In this document: piece by piece, positions 1-11,300 of the stretch
How positions within the stretch are numbered: position 1 is the first letter of the stretch
Layout: every line of letters starts with the position of its first letter
Origin: Chelydra serpentina
Lineage: Eukaryota > Chordata > Testudines > Chelydridae
Direction: 5' to 3'
Length of the DNA: 64,000 nucleotides
NCBI GenBank assembly: GCA_037349315.1
Contig: JBAIAC010000004.1
Coordinates: forward strand, 31,623,001 to 31,687,000
Notes under the pieces: model-generated
Seen by the model: only the letters and a program-made list of their open reading frames with translations
Database searches by the model: none
Told to the model about the DNA's origin: nothing
Program-made: the position numbers and the translations under genes

Positions 1-784
1 ATATTCTTTTAATTTCTGGCTACATCCATTGCCCATTCCTAATTCTAAATTCCCTTGTGTACGAAGTACAGTGGTCCTGCTGGTACTGGAACCCTTGTTC
101 CGTGGCATCTCCTTATAATGCCATATGATTGTATATAAATTAGCTCTTTCATGATGGCTAGAGCAGGGACCATTTTGTATTCTGAAATTTCACAGCAACG
201 GAATTTGCAGCAGATGATTTGTGCTTCATAAGTTAAACTGTCGATTAACAGTAAAAAGTAAGTTTCTCTCATTTGAAGGTTGTGAAGAAAGCCTTTAAAA
301 TATGAACTGCTGCGAGTGGTCTCCTGAGTTTGCACGCAAGGCACATGAAAGTGACAACTCTGAGTGTTGTGAACAGCCACATTCAGCTCAGTGTGGTGTT
401 AACACTGAAGACAAATAGTGCTTATTTATATCAATATTAACTTTTTTACTGATGGTTATAAAGAGAAGCATTCATCTTGTATGTGTATAGTTGTTGGATG
501 CTGCAATGAATATTGGCACACTGGGAAATGTGGCAAATGGTTGTTAGACAGAAGGAATTCAAGTCTCCACCAAAAATCTCAATTTCTTTCCTTGTGGGAG
601 TAGGGGGAAAAGAGAGAGATCCATTCTGTAGTGCCAAAGATCTCAACATCCCCTCTTGTGCCAAACATTAAAACAATCTCCCTTGTTTTTATAGATGCTA
701 AAATCTTCAGCCATGTCCAACCAGCTGTCAAGACCTCTACCTTCCTCTTCACAAACTTATTCAATTCAGGTGTGTCCCTGAACT

Positions 785-1000
785 GGGCTTCGTGAGACAG
801 ATTCCTGGCTGTGCCACAGACCTGCCCTGTGACCTTGGGCAAGTCACTTCACCTCTGTTTGCCCTTTCCTGTCCTGTCTATTTAGAAAGCAAGCTCTTTG
901 GGACGTGGTCTCTCTGACTATGTGTTTGCATAGTGCCTAGCACATAAGGGCCCCAATCTCAGTTCAGGTCTCTAGTTGCTACCTTAAATACAAATAATAA
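785..1000 (+). repeat. MIR-like CORE-SINE
   Basis: A block reading TGGCTGTGCCACAGACC, then GTGACCTTGGGCAAGTCACT, then CACCTCTGTTTGCCC matches the MIR core (GTGACCTTGGGCAAGT... is diagnostic). It is followed by an L2-like tail (AAGCAAGCTCTTTGGGAC ... GTGCCTAGCACA) and ends in AATACAAATAATAAAT. Ancient and diverged. Confidence 0.7.
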
Positions 1001-2147
1001 ATCAGAATGTAAATGAAAAATGACAGTTTAGGGAACAGCATAACATTTAATTCAATATCAAAATTAATAAGGCAGGAAATACTTTATAGTACTGACTGTC
1101 ATGTTTAATTCAATAAAAGCTCAGTGGAGTCACACTGGCATAGAGGTGCAAGGCCAAGTGTATTCAGGTGAGGTCTGGTTCTCAAGACTTCTAGTTTTGT
1201 TGGCCATACTTCTATTATTTTTTTATCATGTCCGCAGGACATTCTACCATATGCTCGATTTTGTTATTTAGTCAAACTTGTCGAATGCTTCTAGTGCGAC
1301 CTTACTTTTTCTATTAAGTAGGTATGGCAATATGAGAGTTTTGCTTTTTTTCACCCACCTTCTGTCCACAGGGACCACCTAACTCAGAGAGTGACTAGCT
1401 TTGGGAATGAAATCTTAGTTTTGAAAAAATCTGTTTGCTAAATTTTTGTTTATATTTTACAAATTATTTTGTCTGGACTATTATAGCCCTTTGGGAAGCT
1501 TTCATGCTATAATAGCACTGTGTCTTTTTGCTTATTATGTAAAAGCTACCACAGTGTTCCTCATTCATATCTGTCTTATTCACATTAGCTCTGCCCATCC
1601 TCCCTACCTGCCAAGATCCAAATGTGGAATGCAATTTATGTGGTAAAGACCAGAAATGTGGGAACAAACAATTATTTATGCAGGAAACTTAAAATGCTTT
1701 GCTATTAATTCTTTTAAGGTAAATCACTTTGTATAATCAAGTTTTTTATTCTTTATTTCTGAGGTAAATAATTTACAACAATAAAAATGGGGGGACACCA
1801 AATTTGTGTGAGAGAGACATATCTTTGCAACTAAATTCAGTGACGTGACTCAGAATGAGGCTCATATAAAAAGTGTTCTTCTGGCTGTTGTGTCTAAACC
1901 TGAAAATGGATGATTTCTCATAGAAATTTTAACAAAGAGATTGAGTACGGGTTTTTTTAAGTGGTATTGCATGGCAAAAAGATAAATAAATTAAGATAGC
2001 AAAAGAAATGAATATATCCTTCCTAGCTAAAACCTAATTAGTGACTTATATGCCACATAACCCCTTAGCTTTGAGGTTAAGTAAGGTTTAAATAATGCAC
2101 AGGCATTTTTGTTTGCCTTCCGCAGTGGGGTGAGTTTCACTCAAAGT

Positions 2148-2464
2148 GAGGGGTTCCCAAACTTGGTTTGCGGCTTGTTCAGGGTAAGCCCCTGGTGAGC
2201 CACAAGATGCTTTGTTTACTTGAGTGTCAGCAGGTACGGCCACTCGCAGCTCCCAGTGGCCGCGGTTCGCTGTTCCCGGCCAATGGGAACTGCGGAAAGT
2301 GGCACGTGCCAGGCCACCGCTTCCCAGAGCTCCCACTGGCCGGGAACTGCGGCCACTGGGAGCTACGAGCGGCTGTACCTGCGGACGCTCAGGTAAACAA
2401 AGCGTCTTGCGGTTCGCCAGGGGCTTGCTCTGAACAAGTCGTGAAACAAGTTTGGGAACCCCTG
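2148..2464. mobile_element. Non-autonomous hAT element (MITE), 317 bp
   Basis: Terminal inverted repeats are GAGGGGTTCCCAAACTTGG at the left and its complement ending GTTTGGGAACCCCTG at the right. The flanks CTCAAAGT (2140-2147) and CTCTAAGT (2465-2472) match at 7 of 8 bases, the 8-bp target duplication expected of hAT transposases. The interior is GC-rich and largely self-complementary, so it produces overlapping open frames on both strands that are not genes. Confidence 0.85.
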
Positions 2465-3183
2465 CTCTAAGTGAACAAACAAACAATGGAAAAAAATGAA
2501 AGCTATCACATAATTAGGGCTTCCGGGTTAAGTGTAAGAGGATAAAATTACCCCATAGCCATTTTTCAGTTTATTAATAAAAAATAAACATGACAGTTGC
2601 CAATTTTATATATTTTGTAACTTTTTTCAGCTTTTCTTTTGGATTATTCGCTTAACTGGCGTGGCTAGATGATCAGAGGGGATTGCTGAAATGACTAACT
2701 ATCCATTTGTGCACATAACTAGTCTATGTAATCATGTTCCTAACACTGTTACCTTTGTCTTCTCCCCAATTCTGCCAGATTGTTTTACTTCCAATTGTTG
2801 CATCTTGTCTGAAATTAGATTGTAAACTCTAAATTTCAGGGAAAACAAGTACCAGGAATCCTATGTATGCAGCATGAGTACTTCTTATTTATTTTATATT
2901 GACAAATATAATTATGTTTTAATTATTTATGATGATGCTTCATAATACATAGGGAAATGTTTTGTAGTATACTTTATAAAAGCAAAGAAGCGTTTGTAAC
3001 TGGAGCCTTACCTGCACTCTACTGTTAAACCTTCATTGACAACTGTGATGAAACCACTGGGTTTTTATCAGGCTAGTAGATTAGCAAAGTGAGATTTACT
3101 GAAGTTGTACTGTCGCTCTCAACTTTCTTTAAATACTATATACGAAAAAGAAACATATTTAATATTTTTGTTTGACATTTCAG

Positions 3184-3255
3184 ATCCAGAATGCCAATGA
3201 TGTGTTAATAGCACCACTGGAAAAGTTTCGTAAAGAACAAATAGGTGCAGCAAAA
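3184..3255 (+). CDS. ARHGAP42: ARHGAP42 coding exon (BAR domain, first of five in window)
   Basis: The 72-nt exon lies between a TTTCAG acceptor and a GTAAGG donor, phase 0 at both ends, and encodes 24 residues starting [15 protein letters not shown] and ending QIGAAK. This is a helix of the BAR domain in GRAF-family RhoGAPs, which bind curved membrane as dimers and lower RhoA activity. The wording fits ARHGAP42 (GRAF3) better than ARHGAP26, ARHGAP10 or OPHN1 as I remember them: [15 protein letters not shown] is the form I associate with ARHGAP42. Reading continues in frame into the exon at 37002 across a 33.7-kb intron filled with mobile elements. Upstream exons, including the start codon, lie outside the window. 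The splice borders and frame are seen directly; the paralogue call is from memory of the family. Confidence 0.93.
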
Positions 3256-3944
3256 GTAAGGAACCAATTCTTATTTATTTTATATTTGCTTGAAGTTCAC
3301 ACTATGTTGATTGTTAGATTACAAACATTTTAAAGTAATGATACCATTGTTTTCAGTGTATTTGTGTATGAATAAATTGGATTTAGTTCTTTGCTTCAGA
3401 GGAGTGGAACATTTTAGAAGGGACATTTTAAGGTTCTGGATATATTGCATACCTCAGACACCAACAGAACCTTTTGTTTTGCAGCAAATCTGCCCTATCC
3501 TTTAGTTGCCTTTATTTTCTGGTGTTTAGGTTTAATTCAATCCCATACGGAAAATCAAAAGGTAACCAAGAAATAATTGCAGACACTCATTTTGACTAGC
3601 TCAGAGTCATTCTAACATGCATTGTGAACATCTCCAATGTTCCTATCCTAGCAGCTGAAGAAGCAGTGAAAGAAGGAACCTTGAGAGAACTTTTTACAGT
3701 TTTGTCTGTCTTATGCTCATTGGCTGTTTGCTCCAGTCCTCTCCCTCCCCCTCCATCACAGTCTCTTCACCTCAGCTTCACTCCACACCTGCCACTTTTA
3801 CCCTCTTCTCCCCTGTCCTGTCCCCTCACCCTACTTCCTTTCCCTTTTCTTTCCATGTATCCCTCCTAAGTAAATCCAATATCACACACACCCTTATAAG
3901 TATGGAAATAAAGTGATGTTTGCTGCCATCACATTATTCACTCT

Positions 3945-4115
3945 GCTTGTGTGTTAGATCCCTGCCCCACCTTGTGTCTATCATGTCTTGTTAAATAGCC
4001 AGCTCTTTGGGGGGTAGGGTCTGTTTACTACGGTGTTTTTACAAGGCCTAACACAATGGCCCCCCGTTCTTGGTTGTCGCTTAAGCACTGCCATAGTAAA
4101 CATGAGTTATCATAA
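3945..4115 (+). repeat. MIR/L2-like 3' tail fragment
   Basis: The sequence ATAGCCAGCTCTTTGGGG, GGTCTGTTTACTACGG and CCTAACACAATGGCCCCC has the same order of words as the tail of the SINE at 785-1000. No core region is recognisable in front of it. Confidence 0.45.
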
Positions 4116-4367
4116 TTTTGTGCATCTAGAACATTATAAAAACTTAAACAATAGATAAATGAAACTGATGAAAGAAAGGGGAAACCAAAAAAGAATGTGG
4201 GCTATAACCCACCTCATCAGATACATGGAATGGAAAATACAGTAAGCAGGTATAAATATACAGCACATGAAAAGATGGGAGTTGCCTTACCAAGTGTGGG
4301 GTCAGTGCTAATGAGGCCAAGTCAATTAGGGTGGATGTGGCCCATTCCTAACAGTTGACAAGAAGGG

Positions 4368-4679
4368 GTGAATATCAACATCTATTTCAAATTTGGAGAC
4401 GATTTATACCTTCAAGTCAGCAGCACTGCTCTGGGTACCCGCATGGCTCCACAGTATGCCAACATTTTTATGGTTGACTTAGAACAACGCTTTCTCAGTT
4501 CTTGTCCCCTAGCGCCTCTACTCTGCTTGCGCTACGTTGATGACATCTTCATCATCTGGACCCATGGGAAGGAGGCCTTTGAGGAATTCCACCAGGATTT
4601 CAACAATTTCCACCCAATCATCAACCTCAGCCTGTACCAGTCCACACAAGAGATCCACTTCCTGGACACTACAGTATAA
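4368..4679 (+). pseudogene. PLE reverse transcriptase fragment
   Basis: The 103-residue frame contains ALGTRMAPQYANIFM (the conserved G-A-P-xYAN block of PLE reverse transcriptases), then CLRYVDDIFIIW with the catalytic aspartate pair in YVDD, then FHPIINLSL and IHFLDTTV (the FLD motif that follows the palm). The N-terminal fingers are missing because the copy is truncated. A TAA stop follows LDTTV, although the next residues (HINTTLYRKPTDRYTYL) continue the normal PLE protein, so the gene is broken there. It belongs to mobile element copy A and would have copied the element's RNA at the target site. Confidence 0.85.
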
Positions 4680-4819
4680 ATAAGCTACGGTCACATAAAC
4701 ACCACCCTATACCGCAAACCTACTGACCGCTATACTTACCTACAGCTTTCATCCAGCTTTCATCCAGACCACGTCACACAATCCATTGTCTACAGCCAAG
4801 CCCTAAGATACAACAGCAT

Positions 4820-5557
4820 TTGCTCCAATCCCTCAGAGACAAATACCTACAGGATCTCTATCAGGCATTTTTAAAACTACAATACCCACCTGGGGAAGTG
4901 AGGAACCAGATTGACAGAGCGAGACAGGTACCCAGAAGTCACATACTACAGCACAGGCTCAACAAACAAAGTAACAGAATGCCACTAGCCATCACCTACA
5001 GCCCCCAACTAAAACCTCTCCAGTGCATCATCAAGGATCTACAACCTATCCCGAAAGATGATCTCTCACTCTCACAGGCCTTGGGAGACAGGCCAGTCCT
5101 CGCTTACAGACAGCCCCACAACCCGAAGCAAATATTCACCAGCAACTACACACCACACAACAGAAACACTAACCCAAGAACCAACCCCTGCAACAAACCC
5201 CGTTGCCAACTCTGTCCGCATATCTATTCAAGGGACACCATCATAGGACCCAACCACATCAGCCACACCATCAAGGGCTCATTCACCTGCACATCTACCA
5301 ATGTGATATATGCCATCATGTGCCAGCAATGCCCCTCTGCCATGTACATTGGCCAAATCGGACAGTCTCTACACAAAAGAATAAATGGACACAAATCAGA
5401 CATCAAGAATTGTAACATTCAAAAACTAGTAGGAGAGCACTTCAATCTCCCTGGACACTCTATAACAGACTTAAAAGTGGTCATTCTTCAACAAAAAAAC
5501 CTTCAAAAACAGACTTCAACGAGAAACTGCAGAACTGGAATTAATTTGCAAACTTGA
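4820..5557 (+). pseudogene. PLE linker and GIY-YIG endonuclease fragment
   Basis: A 245-residue open frame continues the PLE protein after the broken RT. The middle has a cysteine pattern CNKPRCQLCPHI, common before the endonuclease in PLEs. The endonuclease begins at NVIYAIMCQQCPSAMYIGQI, with the degenerate GIY (IYAI) and YIG (YIGQ) motifs, then LHKRINGHKSDI with the conserved Arg and His, then VGEHFNLPGHSITDLKV. The 3' end TRNCRTGINLQT is frame-shifted relative to copy B, where the corresponding C-terminus reads on to KLDTI-like sequence. Such an endonuclease nicks the target DNA to prime reverse transcription. The copy is inactive because the RT is broken upstream. Confidence 0.85.
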
Positions 5558-5602
5558 CACCATCAAATTAGGCCTGAATAAAGACTGGGAGTGGTTGGGT
5601 CA

Positions 5603-5790
5603 CTACAAAAAACAATTTTCGCTCTGTTGATACTCACACCTTCTTGTCAACTGCTGGGAATGGGCCACATCCACCTTGATTGAATTGGCCTCATTAGCAC
5701 TACAAAAAGTAATTCTCCTTCTGTTGATATTCATCCCTTCTTGTCAACTGTTGGGAATGGGCCTAATTGAATTGGCCTTGTTAGCAGTGA
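5603..5790 (+). repeat. Tandem duplication of ~90-100 bp in the PLE 3' untranslated region
   Basis: Two adjacent units each run from ACTACAAAAA through CTGTTGATA, CTTCTTGTCAACTG and GGGAATGGGCC to AATTGAATTGGCC. The first contains an extra ACATCCACCTTG. They lie between the end of the endonuclease frame and the 3' terminal region. Confidence 0.8.
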
Positions 5791-7449
5791 CCTCACACTT
5801 AGTAAGGCAACTCCCATTTTTTCATGTGCTGTATATTTATACCTGCCTACTGTATTTTCCACTCCATGCATCTGATGACGTGGTTTATAGCCCACGAAAG
5901 TTTATGCCCAAATAAATTTGTTAGTCTCTAAGGTGCCACAAGGACTCCTCGTTGTTTTTACTGATACAGACTAACATGGCTACCCCTCTGAAACAAAAAA
6001 GAATGGTTTTAAAATGGGAGGAGAAAGTCAGATGAACTGACTCACCCCCAACTCCTTACACAGAGCTCTGTGTCTCCTGGGCGCAGCAGAGGTGGAGAAT
6101 GGCAAAGCAGCTGTTGTGGCTCCCTCATTCTCAGAGCAGCCAAGGTCTTGTTCAATCCTTGGTATAGTTTAGAACCACCTTCGGGCTATTCTAAACTGTG
6201 CTCTGGATGTAGTGATCCCAAAGGGGCACTGCAGATTCTCAGGGTGCTTTGGCCATATCTCCTTCGGCCTCTGGGTTACGATGTCCAGCTATTTCTTCTA
6301 TATGAAGAATCTCTAGTCGGTGATTTAAGACTGCTATATAGTTAGCAGAGTGGCACAAAGTTAGCAAGGCTCAGTATTGAGCCCAGGGAACCTGGGGGCA
6401 CATTCAGAAAAGGAGTTTCCTAGGTGTAGTCTCTCAACCTCGAAAGCCCTATTTACAGCTCGATGCAGAATTCTTAAGGTGCATAGAACTCTGCTGATTA
6501 GTTGCCTTGGAGAGTCTTAAAAGATATAAAAGTTTATAAGGTGCATGATTCTGGTACCAGCCAGTGCTCCCTGAGTACATGTACTGCTTCTGAAATATTG
6601 TACCCTTGATTTAAAACTTTGCTGACAGATTATCAGGGAAATCTTTCCATTTTTTTTTGCTTTGGTTTGAAGAAACCATTCTAGTTTTGTTTAGTTCTTG
6701 TATAAAGAGCATAAGGTGGTGGGCCTATAAAATAGATAATAGGGCTTGCACTCTTTCTGCATCAGAGTAGAGTCTCAGAAGGAGAAAAATATATGGTAAG
6801 AGGAGAAATGGAGAATGTAAGTGATAATATGTGAGTGTTTTCTGTACTACCCTGTGAATTTGTAAATGAGAGATGGAGAACCCTCTGTACAGGAACTAAA
6901 CACATGTTTAGAGCAAATTCCTGCTGTGGACTTGTGGTCAGACTTCTGTGGACAAAGAAGATATTTTCTTCCCTCATGTTTGATATTTTTTTGTGTGTAC
7001 AGCTGCATGCTTTCCTCACCACACCTATGTCCTGCTATGCAGATGCAGAACATGGGAATTTATTTTTAACTATGCTGCAAATAATAGAGTTTAATGCCAT
7101 CTGAAAATGCTTTCTTTTTTTTTTTGGCAGTTTTCATTCCTACATGCATTGAAAGTTGTTTGATTCTTTGTGTTGCTATTTAATTTTGTAATAACATAAC
7201 TTCAGGGACGTAATTGCCTTTTCTGTAGAGACTCACTGTGCTGTTGACAGGCGTTCTGTCTAGAGAAGATAAACAAGACTCTATCCAGAGGTCATTAACA
7301 TGGCTTCTTAGTCAGGGTGCTGAGGTCATTGTAGAGCAATGAGCAGCACTCACTGTCCCCTTTAGATATATGCAATCAGTGACTCTATAGACAGTTAATA
7401 CTTCTGTGTTAGGGGATTGCTCACTCCGGGATGCTGTTGCCATTAACAA

Positions 7450-7690
7450 TAACCCCAAACACTTTGTATAGGGCTCTACCTGGGCAGAGCACTTTACAAA
7501 CATTAATTAATTCTTACAGCATCCCTGCTGGATAGGCATTTGTCCCGATTTCATAACTGGGGGGGAAAGGGACATGCAGAGGTCAAGAGACTTGCCCAAA
7601 CCACACAACAACTTAGTGGCTGAGTTAGGACTGGAACCCAGATCTTCCAAGTCAGTCCTGTGCCTAATCCATTACACCTTGTTACCTCTC
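7450..7690 (-). repeat. MIR-like SINE, reverse orientation
   Basis: On the + strand the order is GGGACATGCAGAGGTCAAGA, GACTTGCCCAAACCACACAA, TGAGTTAGGACTGGAACCCA and CCAAGTCAGTCCTGTGCC, which is the complement of a MIR core (GGGCAAGT, then CCTGGGTTC-like). Diverged. Confidence 0.55.
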
Positions 7691-8069
7691 TTTTGGACCA
7701 TTAAGTTCCTGGGTTGACACCTGTTAGGCTCAGCCACCAGACGGGAGCTCCACTAGTTGGTTGTTTTAGAAAAATCCAAAATAAATATATTTGTCTTTTC
7801 TTTTTCTGCTTTGCCTGAATTCAACTGTCAGCTTCAGCGCTGGGTGGTTCAGACCACCCACATAGTCTAGGGTATGATATGAGGTGGATCTGTCAAATGT
7901 AGTAATTGCAAAGGGCATTGTGATGAATGAAAGCAGCACAAAGAGGTGATAATTAATTACACTTAATGTTCTTCTTTAAAAAAAAAAAAAAAGCCTGAGA
8001 ACCTCTAACAAGAATGGTAAATCTATGAAGTACAATAGGAATGCGTTGGTAATAAAGGTATGAAAAACT

Positions 8070-8320
8070 GAGGCTATGTTGCCACTACAAATTACTTTAG
8101 TCTAATTTACATCGCTCAGGGGTGTGAATAATCCCCACCCCCGAGCAGTGTAAGGTATACCAACCTAAGCACCTCTGCGGACAGCGCTGTGTTGATGGGA
8201 GAGCTTCTTCTGCCAACGTAGCTGCCACCTGTCACGAGGCAGGAGTTAAGCCAACGGGAGAGCTGTCTCCCATCAGTTTAGCGCATCTTCACCAGAAGCT
8301 GTAGTGTAGACATAGCCTGA
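8070..8320. mobile_element. MITE of the CAGGCTATGTCTACAC type
   Basis: The left end GAGGCTATGTTGCCACTAC pairs with the right end GTAGTGTAGACATAGCCTG. The interior has CGCTCAGGGGTGTGAATAAT and its partial complement ATCCCCACCCCCGAGC, words that also occur in the copies at 30424-30711 and 47588-47800. No clear target duplication was found. Confidence 0.7.
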
Positions 8321-11300
8321 GTGGCATTACACTGCCAGAGATGGTATGAACATTTACCTCAATCTCTGTTCACCTGGGTTCAACCACCGAGTTTTCGTTT
8401 TTGACCAAACCAAATGTTTAATAATTGGTCGAAACTGCGAGTTTCTTACAAAACTCCTTAGTTAACACAGGTTTGCACAGAAGATTTGCAAACCTTTAGT
8501 GAACATTTGGCTGAATGTGGAGTGATCTCTGCATAGGTAACAAACTGGAAACCCAGTTTGGACTTTTATAACAAAAGTTTCATAGCACTCTAAGGATGTC
8601 TGTACACAGGGATTTCCCGCAAACCTCACCACCTTCTGCTCCAACAGGGAAGGTGCACTTCTTTGAACTTGCTTTTTTCTAACATAAACTCACAGCAGCA
8701 TGTACATTTAAAAAAAAAAAAATCCAAACCCTAACAAAACAAAACAGCCCTACCAAAGAACACAAAAAACTGCACATGCAGTTCTCCCCATGAAGAGAAG
8801 ATGGGAGAGAAAACATCACAAATGACAGATGTTAGTCACATTGCGAATGCACTACTGCAAGTTGCTCAGACGCTACGGTGATGTGTATATAAGAACCTAT
8901 ATAGAATCGAACAGAAAAAAGCAATATATTTAGAGGTGATTTTTGTCCCTCTCTTTTTCTTTTTTTGTGTGGAGAAATTAGGCATGCAAAGGTAGGTTGA
9001 ATTGTGCGCCTAGTTTTCATGCACAGGTCCCACAACTGCAAGCACAATTGAAGTAGCTGCGTGTGAAAATGGTTCATCAGTCTTTGTGACCACAATTACC
9101 TGGTTTGTGCTCCTATATTCTTTTAAAAACATGTTCTGAATATTGTATCATTTTCTTTCTTTATCAGGCCTGTTTAATTTTAATTGTTTTACTCCTGTTC
9201 AGTTTAAAGTATGAACCTTGTTGAAGTCGTACCTTGCATCAGATGTGAGCATTATTAGCGTGTATACATGTCAGTATGAGCTGTCAGCTTTTGTCAGAAT
9301 TCAGTGGGGAAGGAAAGGATGTGAGGAAGAGTTTTGAGTATTTAGGGTTTCTTCTTTTTCTTTCTTTTTAATTACTGGATTTACTTCAGTGGGAGCTGCA
9401 TGTATACCTTAAAGCAGATATAGGCCCACAGAGTTAAAAATAAGGGTTAGGAAGAGGCTTTCTGATAGAAATATGATAATGCAATTGCACAAATCAGAAA
9501 GATTATTGAGGATAAAGTATACCCAAAAGCTGTACATCTGTATTTTATATTCAGTGTCACCATAAACCCAGTGAGTAAAGTTCAATTGGTTTTCATATAT
9601 CACAAGAATCTCCAATAATAAAGAATAATCCTTTGTAAGTGCTTAAAAATATGCAGGTACCCAATCAAAAACAAAAACTGTCCCCACAGATCTTGGAAAT
9701 AAAATATTAGTGTTTGTTACCAAACCAACAGTACACAATCTACGTCCCTTACTGCCCTTCTTGATTATTTATATTAGTTGCTCTTCTGTTTTTATTGCAC
9801 ATATTTCAGTTCTTCCTTTTCTGTGCACACTCAGTTTAAATAAAACGGAGAGCTCTCCAGAGACTACAGAAATCCAGCCTTGCATTAGGTAGCCTGATGA
9901 TTTACTCCATCTGAGTTGAAAAAATGACCTCTGTAATTATTGTATAAATCATAGGAAAAGTGGAGTGAGCTAACTGGGAAAAAATGTCAGGAACGAAGCA
10001 ATTTACCTTATTTGGTAAATGTGGTTTGCTGGTCCCCAGCTGGTAACATTGGTGAGATCATTTTGTGATGTGTTGTGTGCACTAAGGCCGAACTCTCATG
10101 TTTCTTTTTATCTATCAAGTACAGTATTTAGCAATATTTGTTCAAATGTTCATTGACTTTTACTACAGACTAAATCAGATCAAAGAGAAAAGAAGCAAAC
10201 TTTGATTTTGAGTTAAAAGAACAGTGTTATTTCCCTTTTTAAAATTTCATGTTTCAGAACATTATTTCTTCTGTCCCAAGGGAATTTCTCTTGTTGTTTT
10301 TACTTTAATTCATTCTTAGCTATAACTATTCCTTTTAACTTGGAAAACAAATTCATGTTCACTGCTGGGATTAATTTACCCCAGCTATATTTCACGGCAG
10401 CTCACTTAGTCTAGCCACAGAAGTTACAGTGTAGTTTGTAACTGTCACATTTGTATTGCCCAACAATGTAACACTCATAAAACAAAATGAAAATACAGCT
10501 TTTACAGCTTTTATGCAGAAGTTATTAGAGTTTCTTGGCGAGTCACCCTATAGCAGCTGGAAATCCACTATGATTCCATAAAGGAAGCTAACGTAGTTTA
10601 GTTTTAGGATATTTGGTGCAAATGCTAATTGGTTTTTAATTGCGGTAAACAGAAAGACTCCTTAATGTTAGAGAAATGGGCACAGTCAATGTGTCATGGT
10701 AAGCCGGTATCTGAGCAGAGTCAACATTGGGCCTTGCGTGTCCGCAAGGTCACCAGTTTTGAAACTCTTTAAGTATCAGTGTGAATCTGAGCTGTCGTGT
10801 AATAAAACAAAAGTACACGTCAAGTTATTTTAATTTTAAGGCTGTAAGCAATTGCCAGGTGTTCTAAGCTGGCCATGGCCTGTCCCCAAAAGCAGGTCAC
10901 GGTGGGGCTTTTTAGGCTCTTTGTCTTGCCCCAATTTATGCTCGATATGAGGTTGAAGGGACAGAAGTTGGACTTCTGTGAGCTCCCCTTAATGGCCAAG
11001 TGACTGCTGCCACTTGACACTGTTGCCATGCTGGCCTGACATTGTGGGCAGTGGAAGCAATAGAGCAGTGCAGTGGAGTTGACAACTCACCTGGCAGCTG
11101 GCACAAAGGAAGAATAAGCTCTTCAAACAAGCATCGTCTCCTCTGCTGGGGAGAAGAGACTACAGGGAGGGAGAGAAGAAGAGGGCTCCAGCCACTCTCC
11201 TCACCATTCAATAACAGCAGCTCCCCTGGTTATTTGTGGAGAGTAACATCATGAAGGTGGGGAACTATTTCAGAGGAGGAGCAAGGGGGTGAATACTGGA

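Larger units (their letters stand above)
1..3183 (+). other. 3' part of the ARHGAP42 intron upstream of the first visible exon
   Basis: No coding exon of the host gene is seen here. The stretch contains a MIR-like SINE (785-1000) and a hAT MITE (2148-2464); the rest is AT-rich unique-looking intron. The short open frames here lack codon structure or flanking splice signals that would make them genes. Confidence 0.8.
4198..5993 (+). mobile_element. Penelope-like element (PLE) copy A with 12-bp target duplication
   Basis: The insertion is flanked by the exact 12-bp duplication CAAAAAAGAATG (4186-4197 and 5994-6005). It carries remains of a reverse transcriptase with YVDD and a GIY-YIG-type endonuclease, the domain pair that defines Penelope-like elements. 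The first ~170 bases (4198-4365) are an inverted, 3'-shortened copy of the element's own 3' region (5770-5900): GGGCTATAACCCACCTCATC at the start is the complement of GATGACGTGGTTTATAGCCC near the end. This resembles the pseudo-LTR arrangements known for PLEs. The 3' end runs to GACTAACATGGCTACCCC. The copy is 5'-truncated within the RT. Confidence 0.88.

Noticed and set aside
3624..3916. Pro/Ser/Leu-rich frames starting soon after the first exon
   Set aside because: They come from a CT-rich stretch (CTCCCCCTCC-type). There is no acceptor, no donor and no homology to the GRAF family.
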